A stretch of 12,478 nt of DNA from Chloroflexota bacterium (GCA_025355835.1 JANXYW010000052.1:1-12478), one strand, 5' to 3'; positions 5,753-12,450 are shown, numbered from the stretch's first letter. Numbers and translations: made by a program. Notes: a model not told the origin generated them from the sequence alone.

Positions 5753-6273
5753 CAGGACGCGCCAGCTGTCGCGAGCGCAACGGCCGCCGCGGCAACCGCA
5801 TCGACGCGCGCAGCGAGCTTATCAACGGGCTGGCCATCGACGAACTGATCGTCGGTGGCGTAGACGCCGGCGATCGGCACGCCATCGAGGCTGGCGAACA
5901 GAGGGCGCATCCCGTACTCGATCGTCAGGAAGTGTTGCGGCGAGCCTGCGGTGTGGATCGGAACGCAGATCTTACCGGCGAGATGACCGTGCGGCATCAG
6001 ATCGAAGAACGACTTCATCGCGCCGGTGTACAGCGCGCGGTACGTCGGCGACGCCGCAACGACGATCTGCGCCGCGCCGACGGCAGCGATCGCCGCGTCC
6101 ATCTCGGGCGCGGATGCTCGTGCGAGCAGCGCATCGGCGGGCAGCGCCGCAACATCGATCATCTGCGTCTCGCAGCCGCTGCGCGCCAGTGCGGCGAGCA
6201 TCAACTCGGCCAGTGTCTTCGATTTCGATGGGGCACGCGGGCTGCCGGAGACGGCCACGGCACGCAGCGTCAT
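5752..6273 (-). CDS. ssuE: NADPH-dependent FMN reductase, SsuE/MsuE type
   Basis: Flavodoxin-like reductase that uses NAD(P)H to make FMNH2 for a two-component monooxygenase. In its 173 residues the phosphate-binding loop is SGSPRAPSKS (9-18). ASPTYRALYTGAMKSFFDLM (74-93) and the segment HTAGSPQHFLTIEYGMRP (107-124) follow E. coli SsuE closely from memory. Tyr120 falls at the position of E. coli Tyr118, the pi-helix residue tied to flavin transfer. Length is close to the family's. ATG at 6271-6273 overlaps the ssuD stop in an ATGA, so the two are translationally coupled, and the same pairing occurs downstream with the HAD gene. This context makes service to SsuD very likely. Confidence 0.88.
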   Translation of the reverse strand: MTLRAVAVSGSPRAPSKSKTLAELMLAALARSGCETQMIDVAALPADALLARASAPEMDAAIAAVGAAQIVVAASPTYRALYTGAMKSFFDLMPHGHLAGKICVPIHTAGSPQHFLTIEYGMRPLFASLDGVPIAGVYATDDQFVDGQPVDKLAARVDAVAAAAVALATAGAS

Positions 6274-7361
6274 GCCGGCGCCAGCTCGCGCACGACGGGC
6301 GCCGTCGGCACGCTTGCTTCGCCGCGGAAGTGCGGCATCACGTACTTGCCAAAGCGCTCCGATTCCTCAAGATGCGGGTAGCTTGAGAAAATGAACGTAT
6401 CGATCCCGGCGTCGACGTACTCCCTGATCCGCGCGGCGACGTTCTCGCCGGATCCGACCAGGGCCAGCCCGACGCCGAGTCGCGCCCGCCCGATCCCTGT
6501 CCACAGATTCGGGCCCAGCCAGTCGCCCTGCTCGCGAAGCGCGCGTTGGCGTTTCTCGCCCTCCGAGTCGGCTCCGCTCATGTGCTTCTGCATCATCCCT
6601 TCGAAGTTGTCCGGCACCTCGGCCACCATCGCCTCCGCGGCGGCGCGCGCCTCCTCGTCGGTCTCGCGCGCGCACACCAGCAGGCGGATGCCGAAACGCA
6701 GCGTCCGCCCGATCTTCGCCGCACGCTCGCGCATGTCGGCGATGCGCTCTTGCACCATCGGGATCGTCTCGCCCCACAAGAGGTAGACATCAGCTTCTTC
6801 CGCGCCGACCTTCTTCGCAGCATCGGACGCGCCGCCGAAGTACCACGGCGGGCACGGTCGCTGGTACGGCTTCGGAAAGACGTTGCCCTTCTCGACTTTG
6901 TAGTACGTGCCGTCGTGACTCCACGACCGCGGCTCCGTCCACGCGCGCTTCACGACCTGCATGAACTCCTGCGTGCGCGCGTAGCGCTCGTCGTGCTCCA
7001 TGAAGTCGCCGTCCGCCGCCTGCTCCGACGGGAAACCGCCGGTAACGACATTGATCAGCACGCGGCCGTGCGTGAGCTGATCCATCGTGTTCGACATCTT
7101 GGCGGCGACCGTCGGCGCAACGAAGCCGGGTCGCATCGCCACCAAGAACTTCATCTTGTCCGTCTGCGCCGCCACCGCCGCCGACGCGAGCCACGCGTCT
7201 TCGCACGTCGTCCCGACCGGCACCAGCATGAAGACGAACCCGGCGTCTTCGGCGGTCTTCGCACAGCGCGTCAAGTACTCGAGCGTCGCCTCGCGCGTCG
7301 CGGGGCCGATTATCTCGGTATCGCCCATGGTGGGCAGGAACCAGCCGAAGTCGATGGTCAT
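6270..7361 (-). CDS. ssuD: FMNH2-dependent alkanesulfonate monooxygenase, SsuD-like
   Basis: Bacterial-luciferase-fold (LLM class) monooxygenase expected to oxidise organosulfonates with FMNH2 and O2, releasing sulfite and an aldehyde. The 363 residues match SsuD along their whole length: FGWFLPTMGD (5-14), TCEDAWLA (52-59, Cys53), KFLVAMRPG (71-79), NVVTGGFPSEQAADGDF (104-120), PPWYFGGASD (171-180), GIRLLVCARET (224-234), NLWTGIGRARLGVG (285-298) and SSYPHLEE (326-333). Equivalents of E. coli Cys54, Arg226, Arg297 and Tyr331 are kept, but the catalytic-position His228 is Leu228. ATG at 7359-7361 has GGAG six bases upstream and starts where SsuD does; the frame is open 22 codons further without a good signal. 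No SsuABC transporter is in the window. Confidence 0.87.
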   Translation of the reverse strand: MTIDFGWFLPTMGDTEIIGPATREATLEYLTRCAKTAEDAGFVFMLVPVGTTCEDAWLASAAVAAQTDKMKFLVAMRPGFVAPTVAAKMSNTMDQLTHGRVLINVVTGGFPSEQAADGDFMEHDERYARTQEFMQVVKRAWTEPRSWSHDGTYYKVEKGNVFPKPYQRPCPPWYFGGASDAAKKVGAEEADVYLLWGETIPMVQERIADMRERAAKIGRTLRFGIRLLVCARETDEEARAAAEAMVAEVPDNFEGMMQKHMSGADSEGEKRQRALREQGDWLGPNLWTGIGRARLGVGLALVGSGENVAARIREYVDAGIDTFIFSSYPHLEESERFGKYVMPHFRGEASVPTAPVVRELAPA

Positions 7362-7397
7362 AGGTTGCTCCGTGTTCACGCGGGTTGCTGTGGCATG

Positions 7398-7427
7398 AGT
7401 ATAGGGCCGACCGGCACGGCCGTTCAA
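7398..7427 (-). promoter_or_regulatory. Promoter of the ssuD-ssuE-HAD operon with an operator-like inverted repeat
   Basis: On the minus strand, TTGAAC (-35; complement of 7422-7427; 4 of 6), an 18-base spacer and TATACT (-10; complement of 7398-7403; 5 of 6). The leader would be about 30 bases. The spacer is almost filled by an inverted repeat, GGCCG (7405-7409) and CGGCC (7417-7421) with a seven-base centre, a good position for a repressor. Confidence 0.55.
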
Positions 7428-7456
7428 TTTTAGGCTCTCAGCTTCACACGAACCGC

Positions 7457-7503
7457 GTCATTTGACGTGAAGATCGGGGTCGCCACCGTCATGTGGGCGT
7501 AAC
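7457..7503. promoter_or_regulatory. Two GTCAT-N6 half-site pairs, possible GlnR-type boxes
   Basis: GTCAT-N6-GTAAC at 7488-7503 and GTCAT-N6-TGAAG at 7457-7472 start exactly 31 bases apart, about three helical turns. Actinobacterial GlnR binds GTnAC-N6-GTnAC-type pairs; the first site matches with one substitution, the second more loosely. They lie directly upstream of a GlnR-like gene, and the first covers its -35 region. Confidence 0.35.
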
Positions 7504-7513
7504 ACAGCGTCGC

Positions 7514-7519
7514 TATACT
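7514..7519 (+). promoter_or_regulatory. -10 element for the GlnR-like regulator gene
   Basis: TATACT matches 5 of 6 consensus bases, and a start near 7526 would place GGGGAGG (7533-7539) in a short leader. No good -35 is found 16-18 bases upstream, which would suit an activator-dependent promoter using the site at 7488-7503. Confidence 0.45.
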
Positions 7520-7547
7520 GCCGCATCCGACCGGGGAGGTGAGTCTC

Positions 7548-8213
7548 GTGCATCGCATTCTGATCGTAGACGCATCCGAGGAGATGCGCCCGCTCGCGGC
7601 AGCGCTGGACGAAGCCGGATTCGTGACATCCCACGCACCCATGGATCGCGTGCTGGACGAGTCGCAGACCAACGCGCCCGCGGTGATCTTGTTCAGCCTC
7701 TTCGGCCGGCCCGACACGCCCTCCATCCGCAACCTGCTGCGCTCGCCGCAGATGCCGCACGGCATCGCATCGATCGCTGTGATCCGCAGCGATCAACTCG
7801 CGACATTCGACTTCTCGATCGGATTCGATGACTTCGTCGTCTATCCGGCACTAAGTGACGAGATCAGCGCCCGCGTACGCCGCGCGATCTGGATGAAGTC
7901 CGGCGTCGAAAGCGACAACACGCTGCAGGCCGGCGAACTCCGCATCGACCTCGGCAACTACAAGGTCTTCATCGGCGGCAAGCCGATCGACCTGACGTAC
8001 AAAGAGTACGAGCTGCTGCGGTTCATGGCGACGAACCGCGACAAAGTCTTTACGCGCGAGGCGCTGCTCAACCGCGTCTGGGGCTACGACTTCTACGGTG
8101 GCGCGCGCACGGTCGATGTCCACGTCCGGAGGCTGCGCAGCAAGATCGAGGATCGCGGCCAGACGTTCATCGAAACGGTGCGCAACGTCGGCTATCGTTT
8201 CCATCTCGAGTAG
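7548..8213 (+). CDS. GlnR-like OmpR-family regulator with a degenerate receiver domain
   Basis: A 221-residue transcription factor: N-terminal receiver fold (about 1-115) and C-terminal winged helix (about 128-219). The output domain is canonical, with PIDLTYKEYELLRFM (146-160), VFTREALLNRVWGYDFYGG (167-185), TVDVHVRRLRSKI (188-200) and ETVRNVGYRF (209-218). The receiver lacks phosphorylation chemistry. The acidic cluster is D8-A9-S10, the phospho-acceptor position is Ser50 (in ILFSLFG), and the conserved Lys before Pro is Tyr99. The whole pattern, including LTYKE and WGYDF-GG-RTVDVHVRRLR, recalls actinobacterial GlnR, an orphan nitrogen regulator that works without phosphorylation. No sensor kinase is adjacent. 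I chose GTG at 7548, eight bases after GGGGAGG; an in-frame GTG at 7539 overlaps that Shine-Dalgarno. Confidence 0.92.
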   Translation: MHRILIVDASEEMRPLAAALDEAGFVTSHAPMDRVLDESQTNAPAVILFSLFGRPDTPSIRNLLRSPQMPHGIASIAVIRSDQLATFDFSIGFDDFVVYPALSDEISARVRRAIWMKSGVESDNTLQAGELRIDLGNYKVFIGGKPIDLTYKEYELLRFMATNRDKVFTREALLNRVWGYDFYGGARTVDVHVRRLRSKIEDRGQTFIETVRNVGYRFHLE

Positions 8214-8261
8214 CCCGCGTTCGCTCGGCCGCCCCGTACTGCAATCCGATATCGTTTCCGC

Positions 8262-8960
8262 GTGAAACACCCGATCGAGACGCCTTCGCGTCGTTCGCGC
8301 CGCCTCCGCATTCAGCGGCGGATCGAGCGCTTCCTCGAATCGCTCGAAGGCCCTGATTCCGCGGCCGCGGCCGAAATCGTCGTCGCTTCCGAGAATCAGC
8401 GGCTCGCGCTCGTAGGCATCGTCGTTGCGCTGGTCGGCATGACCGCGGCGCTCGTCATTGCCTACACGGTCGGCGGCGTCAAGCTCGTCGAGCGCTTCGG
8501 TTACATCGGTGTCTTCGCGTTCGCCGTCATCGGCTCTGCGTCGATGTTCATCCCGGTGCCGGGCGCAGCTGCCGGCATCACCCTTGGCCTGCTGTTGAAG
8601 CCCATCCCGTACGTACCCCTGCCGCAACCGATCCTCGTCGGCATCATCGTCGCGGCCGGCTCGGCGGTAGGCGAGTTAACCGGCTACTCGACGGGCGTCG
8701 GTGGCCGCTCCGTCATCGGCAACAGCCGCATCGGCCGCATCCTCGTCTCGCTCATGCGCCGCCACGGCACACTTACGGTCTTCTGCGTCGCGGCGGTGCC
8801 GAATCCGTTCATCGATGTCGGCGGCATCGCAGCCGGCGTGGCCGGCATGACGATGCGGCGATTCATGACGGTGATGTTCATCGGCAAGTGCATCAACTAC
8901 ATCACCATCGCCTACATCGCCAGCTCCGGCATCGACTGGCTCCAGCGCGTCGCCGGCTAG
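8262..8960 (+). CDS. VTT-domain (DedA/SNARE-associated-like) membrane protein
   Basis: A 232-residue inner-membrane protein. A basic, Arg-rich cytosolic segment (1-47) precedes a membrane helix at about 48-71. A VTT/DedA-like core of hydrophobic segments follows (about 81-112, 124-147, 169-195, 200-222). Typical features are the Pro/Gly-rich re-entrant stretch FIPVPGAAAG (96-105), GELTGY (137-142) and AAVPNPFIDVGGIAAG (177-192). DedA-family proteins act as lipid flippases or proton-coupled transporters; the cargo here is unknown. The start is GTG at 8262 without a visible Shine-Dalgarno, so the N-terminus is uncertain. It lies 48 bases after the GlnR-like gene on the same strand and may be co-transcribed. 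Confidence 0.78.
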   Translation: MKHPIETPSRRSRRLRIQRRIERFLESLEGPDSAAAAEIVVASENQRLALVGIVVALVGMTAALVIAYTVGGVKLVERFGYIGVFAFAVIGSASMFIPVPGAAAGITLGLLLKPIPYVPLPQPILVGIIVAAGSAVGELTGYSTGVGGRSVIGNSRIGRILVSLMRRHGTLTVFCVAAVPNPFIDVGGIAAGVAGMTMRRFMTVMFIGKCINYITIAYIASSGIDWLQRVAG

Positions 8961-8983
8961 CCGGAATGTTGAACGCGACCGGA

Positions 8984-9022
8984 GCATGTGGCACATGCCG
9001 CCCCCGGCTGTGAGTCCCGTAG
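8984..9022. repeat. Decayed copy of the two-hairpin element
   Basis: The first hairpin is still recognisable: CACATGCC (8992-8999) pairs with GGCTGTG (9006-9012) with one bulged base. The following TGAGTCCCG resembles the start of the second hairpin of the intact copies, but its partner arm is gone. Confidence 0.5.
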
Positions 9023-9074
9023 TCGACAAGGAGACAGCCAGTCTGCCGCAAGGTCCGCGAGGGAGGCGCGAAGC

Positions 9075-9124
9075 GCGTGGCATAGCCGTCCCGGCTGTGC
9101 GTCCGGCATAGCCGGACGACGCAG
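9075..9124. repeat. Fourth intact copy of the two-hairpin element
   Basis: Fifty bases matching the 4892-5144 copies. The first hairpin is identical. The second keeps both 7-base arms (GTCCGGC, GCCGGAC), but its loop is ATA instead of AAC, and one C is missing after the stem. The preceding bases also resemble those before the copy at 4892 (GGAG-CGCG-AGC pattern), so the full element probably starts about 20 bases earlier. It lies between the convergent VTT protein and glycosyltransferase genes. Confidence 0.88.
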
Positions 9125-9186
9125 TTCGATTGCCGCGATCCACGAACTCGAACCGCGTGCGAGGCTCTGCCAGCGGCAGGCTAACC

Positions 9187-10512
9187 TCAGCTTCTCGTCT
9201 TAGCGCGCGCCGCGCGAGCATCCGCCGCAAGCGCGGTCACGGCCTCCACCTCGGCCGCCATCCGCTCGTCCCACGTCCAGAAGTGCTCGCCTGCGTACGC
9301 CGCCGCCCCTGCGGCGAGCCGGGCACGCTGCGGCGCATCGCCCGCCAGCGTCACGAGCAGATCGGCGAGACGATCCTCCAAAGACTTCACGAAGCCCGAA
9401 CGGTTCGAGTTGTCGACCAAACGGCCGGTCTTGTTGTCGATGATCAACTCGCGTGTATCCCCCGCATCCACCGCAACAACGCAACAGCCGCACGTCATCG
9501 CCTCCAGCAGCGGATTGCCGACGTTCGAGAGATCGGCGATCGCGAGAAAAACGTCGCAGGCATGCATGTAGCGCATAACGTCGGACTGCGGCACCGCGCC
9601 GACGAATCGCACGTGCTGCTCGACGCCGAGCGTGCGCACCAACGACTGCAACCGCGCGCGCTCCTCGCCATCGCCCACCACGACGAGCAGCGCATCCGGC
9701 ATCCACGATCGGATCTTCGGCAGTGCCCGAATCGCACGGTCAACGCGCTTCCACGTCGCCAGCCGGGAAGCCGTCAGCATCACGAATGCTCCCTCGGCCA
9801 GCCCCAAATCGCGGCGCGCCGAGGCGCGCTGCTCCGGCGCCGGCGGTCGCAGCCGGTCGAGATCGAGGCCGTTGCGCCAAAACCGCACGCGCCCCTTCGA
9901 CGCCGGATTCAAGCGCGCGAGTACGTCGGCACCCTGTGTGCCATCGTCGGTCATGATGTACATATCGGCCGCCGTCTTCAGCGCGAGCGCCTCCTCGTAC
10001 CGCCGATAGTAGAGCGCGCGATCCGAGAGCGCCGGATACATCACCGTGCCTTGAAAGCGCGCCACGACTGGCAGCCGCAGCCCGCGTCGGCGCAACATAC
10101 GCGTCGCAAGAACGGCGTGCGCCTCATACGCGTAGAGGACGTCGTACGGCTGCGACGCAGATCGGATCAGGCGTTCGGCATGCTTCGCCGCAAGCCACGG
10201 AAACGCCGCGGCGAACCGAACCTTCTGGTCGATCTTCCCGAGTGCATCAGGCAGCGCCGGCAGCGGCAGATCGCGCAGGCTCGGCATGTGGAACGTGTGA
10301 AATGTCACGTTCGGGATGTCGGGGCGCGTCTCCGGCGCTTCGTCGTGGGCGCCTCGGCCGTGATAGAAGTGATTGGCGCCGATGTCCGGCAGCACGGCGT
10401 CGACGTGATGCCCCGCCTCGCCATACGCGCGCAGCGTACGCTCCAGCGTCGGCGCGCCCTTGCCCTGATCCAGCGACCAGACGTCGAGCGCGCAGATCAG
10501 CAGCACGCGCAT
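9187..10512 (-). CDS. GT4-family glycosyltransferase (GT-B fold)
   Basis: A 441-residue retaining glycosyltransferase using a nucleotide sugar, probably working at the cytosolic membrane face on an envelope or exported glycan. The N-terminal Rossmann half begins MRVLLICALDVW. The donor-binding half holds TASRLATWKRVDRAI (247-261, Arg250 and Lys255), LLVVVGDGEERARLQ (275-289), VRFVGAVPQSDVMRYMHACDVFL (301-323) and LSNVGNPLLEAM (328-339). In the usual EX7E motif the second Glu is Glu337, but the first position is Ser329. ATG at 10510-10512 opens a typical GT-B start; no strong Shine-Dalgarno precedes it. It is downstream of the Wzz-like gene on the same strand with a 50-base gap. Acceptor and sugar are not predictable. 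Confidence 0.93.
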   Translation of the reverse strand: MRVLLICALDVWSLDQGKGAPTLERTLRAYGEAGHHVDAVLPDIGANHFYHGRGAHDEAPETRPDIPNVTFHTFHMPSLRDLPLPALPDALGKIDQKVRFAAAFPWLAAKHAERLIRSASQPYDVLYAYEAHAVLATRMLRRRGLRLPVVARFQGTVMYPALSDRALYYRRYEEALALKTAADMYIMTDDGTQGADVLARLNPASKGRVRFWRNGLDLDRLRPPAPEQRASARRDLGLAEGAFVMLTASRLATWKRVDRAIRALPKIRSWMPDALLVVVGDGEERARLQSLVRTLGVEQHVRFVGAVPQSDVMRYMHACDVFLAIADLSNVGNPLLEAMTCGCCVVAVDAGDTRELIIDNKTGRLVDNSNRSGFVKSLEDRLADLLVTLAGDAPQRARLAAGAAAYAGEHFWTWDERMAAEVEAVTALAADARAARAKTRS

Positions 10513-10562
10513 CGCTCAGCGCCCCGTCGCGTGAATCGGCATGATCAGCGGTCGCGACGCGT

Positions 10563-11465
10563 TCATCGTGCGGACGTATCAGCGCGGCGCTCGGCCTCGC
10601 GCCGCATCGCAGCGGGCGCCTGATCGAGCGACCCTGCAACGGACGCCCGGCGCCGCATCGCAACGTCGAGCAGCACAGCGCCGATGATCCCGGCGAGCAA
10701 GCCAATAGCCACGGCCGCGCCCAGCCGTCCGCGCGTCGATCCAACGCCGGCGCTCTGCACATGCGGACCAACGACCGTGAACGCCTGCGCCCTCATCGTC
10801 GTCGCCACGACGTCGTACGACTGGGCCAGCTTCGATGCCGTCTCGTAGTTCTCTTCGGCCGCTTTCAACTTCTGCTGCGCCACAGGATCGCCGGGGCTGT
10901 TCTGCGCCGCCGGCGCGACGCGCTGGAGCACTGCGCTCGCCTCGTCGAGCTGGCGCGCGTACGGCTGCACGAGCAGCCGTTCGAGGTCGGGCGTCTGGCG
11001 CGCCGCCGCATCTGCAAAGGCCGCTTGCCACGTCCGCGTAATCGCCAGCGCATTCGCGCCCGTCACCTTGAAGTCAATCTCCGGCCGGTTGAAGCTCGCG
11101 GTCGCCGTCATCCGCGTCTTCAGCTGCTCCACTGGCACATTCGTCTGCTGGGCGACCGACTGCACGACGGCATCGCTCGTGGCAAGCCGCGCGTAGTCGA
11201 ACGGCCCGGGCAGCACCGGGGGCCCGAACAGCGGCGGCAGCGCGTCAACGACCACGTTCGCTCGAAACCGCGCCTCGTCGGAAGGCGTGGCGACAACGCC
11301 GATAACAAGCGCCGCGCCCACCGCCAGAGCAAGCGCTCCGATGGGGAGCCAGAAGTAGCGGCGAAGAGCGGCAAGGTCAGGCGCGAAGCCCGCGTTCGGC
11401 GGAAGATTTCTCGTGTGTGTCACGCCGCGAGTGTATGGCGATGCGCGCTGCCCGGGCAAGCGCAC
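10563..11465 (-). CDS. Wzz-like polysaccharide chain-length determinant / co-polymerase
   Basis: Up to 300 residues with Wzz topology: an N-terminal membrane helix (about 39-60), a large extracytoplasmic region with helical, coiled-coil-prone stretches (about 135-225), and a second membrane helix (about 247-270) preceded by GSTRGRLGAA and followed by RRR. Such proteins set the length of exported O-antigen, capsule or exopolysaccharide chains. No Walker motif follows, so no tyrosine kinase is fused. The start is uncertain. GTG at 11463-11465 begins three bases after the upstream stop and would be translationally coupled, whereas GTG at 11421-11423 gives a shorter, more typical N-terminus; neither has a clear Shine-Dalgarno. 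Context with the GT4 enzyme supports a glycan role. Confidence 0.72.
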   Translation of the reverse strand: MRLPGQRASPYTRGVTHTRNLPPNAGFAPDLAALRRYFWLPIGALALAVGAALVIGVVATPSDEARFRANVVVDALPPLFGPPVLPGPFDYARLATSDAVVQSVAQQTNVPVEQLKTRMTATASFNRPEIDFKVTGANALAITRTWQAAFADAAARQTPDLERLLVQPYARQLDEASAVLQRVAPAAQNSPGDPVAQQKLKAAEENYETASKLAQSYDVVATTMRAQAFTVVGPHVQSAGVGSTRGRLGAAVAIGLLAGIIGAVLLDVAMRRRASVAGSLDQAPAAMRREAERRADTSAR

Positions 11466-11468
11466 CCG

Positions 11469-11873
11469 CTACGTGGCGCGGTCGCGATCGTCGGGCGGCA
11501 GCACGGTCGTGCGCCCACGGCGTCGCTCTACCTCACGCCGCACCATGCGCTCTTCGACCTCGCGCCCCCACAACATCGGAGAAATGAATGCGCCGATGAA
11601 TTGCAGCAGCAGGATGGCGCCCCAAATGCCGGCGACCCATTGCACCCACCAACCGCCGCCCGTCAGCCAATCCAGCAGCGCCAGCCCGCCAACGACAACT
11701 CCGAATGTAACGATGTGGCGATAGAAGTCGAGGCGTTGCCGAACGCGCCGCCGGATCCGGCGGAGTTCGCGATCTCCGCCGTCGCGATCGCGATAGCGAC
11801 CCGATCCGATGCGGACGCCACCCCACGGCCCGTCGATGTCGATGCCTTCGAACTCGTCGTCGCCGTCAGCCAC
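11469..11873 (-). CDS. 2TM-domain membrane protein
   Basis: About 134 residues. An acidic then Arg-rich N-terminus (1-48) precedes two closely spaced membrane helices (about 53-70 and 76-98) and a basic tail. The core, with RLDFYRHIVTF, LLDWLTGGGWWVQWVAGIWG and FGREVEERM-like ends, matches the small 2TM domain family, which has no established function and is often attached to histidine kinases or regulators. Two consecutive GTG codons (11876 and 11873) could start it; GGAGG (complement of 11880-11884) lies six bases from the second, which I prefer. It ends three bases before the first possible start of the Wzz-like gene, so the two are probably one operon. Confidence 0.77.
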   Translation of the reverse strand: MADGDDEFEGIDIDGPWGGVRIGSGRYRDRDGGDRELRRIRRRVRQRLDFYRHIVTFGVVVGGLALLDWLTGGGWWVQWVAGIWGAILLLQFIGAFISPMLWGREVEERMVRREVERRRGRTTVLPPDDRDRAT

Positions 11874-11951
11874 CACGTACCTCCAGCCTCCGCAGCATAA
11901 CGCCGGGCCAGCAGCGCAGCGACACGTTCACATTGCGATTTCGGCAGGACA

Positions 11952-11970
11952 AGCAGCGAAGGTTGCTGCT
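11952..11970. other. Inverted repeat in the 2TM / Rieske intergenic region
   Basis: AGCAGC (11952-11957) and GCTGCT (11965-11970) flank a seven-base centre. It lies midway in the roughly 200-base divergent gap and could be an operator for either side; no distinctive promoter overlaps it. Confidence 0.35.
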
Positions 11971-12040
11971 CTGGGCAGGTTATGAAATCATCCCGACGGG
12001 CGGACGCAAACGGCAGCTAGCGCGTCAGCACCCCGTTGGG

Positions 12041-12046
12041 TAGAAT
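12041..12046 (+). promoter_or_regulatory. Possible -10 element of the Rieske protein gene
   Basis: TAGAAT matches 5 of 6 consensus bases and ends 28 bases before the start codon. No clear -35 is visible at normal spacing, so this is a weak call. Confidence 0.3.
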
Positions 12047-12074
12047 CGCCCGACCGCACCCAAAGGAGCAGATT

Positions 12075-12434
12075 GTGGCCGAGTTCGTCCGCGTAGCCAG
12101 GCTGTCGGATATCCCGCCCGGGACCGTAAAGGGCGTCAAAGCGAAGGGCAAAGAGCTCCTCGTCGCCAACATCGATGGCGAAGCCTTCGCCATCGGCGAC
12201 CGCTGCACCCACCTCCGCGGCCACCTCCACAACGGCCAGCTCCAGGGCACGGTCATTGAATGCGCGTTGCATGGTGCCAAGTTCGATGTGACCGACGGCG
12301 GCCTCTGCGGCTGGGTGTCGCACCCCGCCCCCTACAAACTCCTCATGGACGCCACCTTCCCAGGCTTCATGAAGCGAGGCGTAGGCTCGTACCCCACCCG
12401 CGTAGAAGGCGACGACGTCTACGTAGAAGTCTGA
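12075..12434 (+). CDS. Small Rieske [2Fe-2S] ferredoxin-like protein
   Basis: A 119-residue soluble electron-transfer protein. The cluster ligands are Cys44-x-His46 (in CTHLRGHL) and Cys63-x2-His66 (in CALHGAKFDV), 16 residues apart between pairs, the standard Rieske spacing. The C-terminal half (PYKLLMDAT through VYVEV) completes the beta sandwich. There is no membrane anchor or catalytic oxygenase domain, so it fits a free ferredoxin feeding an oxygenase, or a NirD-like subunit; no partner gene is visible. GTG at 12075 is preceded by AGGAG (12064-12068) at six bases and is chosen; the frame is open further upstream to 12036 without similarity. Confidence 0.92.
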   Translation: MAEFVRVARLSDIPPGTVKGVKAKGKELLVANIDGEAFAIGDRCTHLRGHLHNGQLQGTVIECALHGAKFDVTDGGLCGWVSHPAPYKLLMDATFPGFMKRGVGSYPTRVEGDDVYVEV

Positions 12435-12450
12435 CGGCGACGGTCGCGCG

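Noticed and set aside
5192..7361. F420-dependent rather than FMN-dependent assignment for the LLM oxidoreductase
   Set aside because: The full-length match is to SsuD, and an SsuE-type FMN reductase overlaps it, which points to FMNH2.
9130..10623. A 497-codon open frame on the plus strand, antisense to the glycosyltransferase
   Set aside because: Its translation is very rich in Arg, His, Gln and Ala with no recognisable domain, as expected for the antisense frame of a GC-rich gene. The minus-strand frame encodes a clear GT4 enzyme.
10761..11900. A 379-codon plus-strand open frame opposite the Wzz-like and 2TM genes
   Set aside because: Arg-rich shadow composition without motifs; the opposite strand has coherent membrane topology and family motifs.
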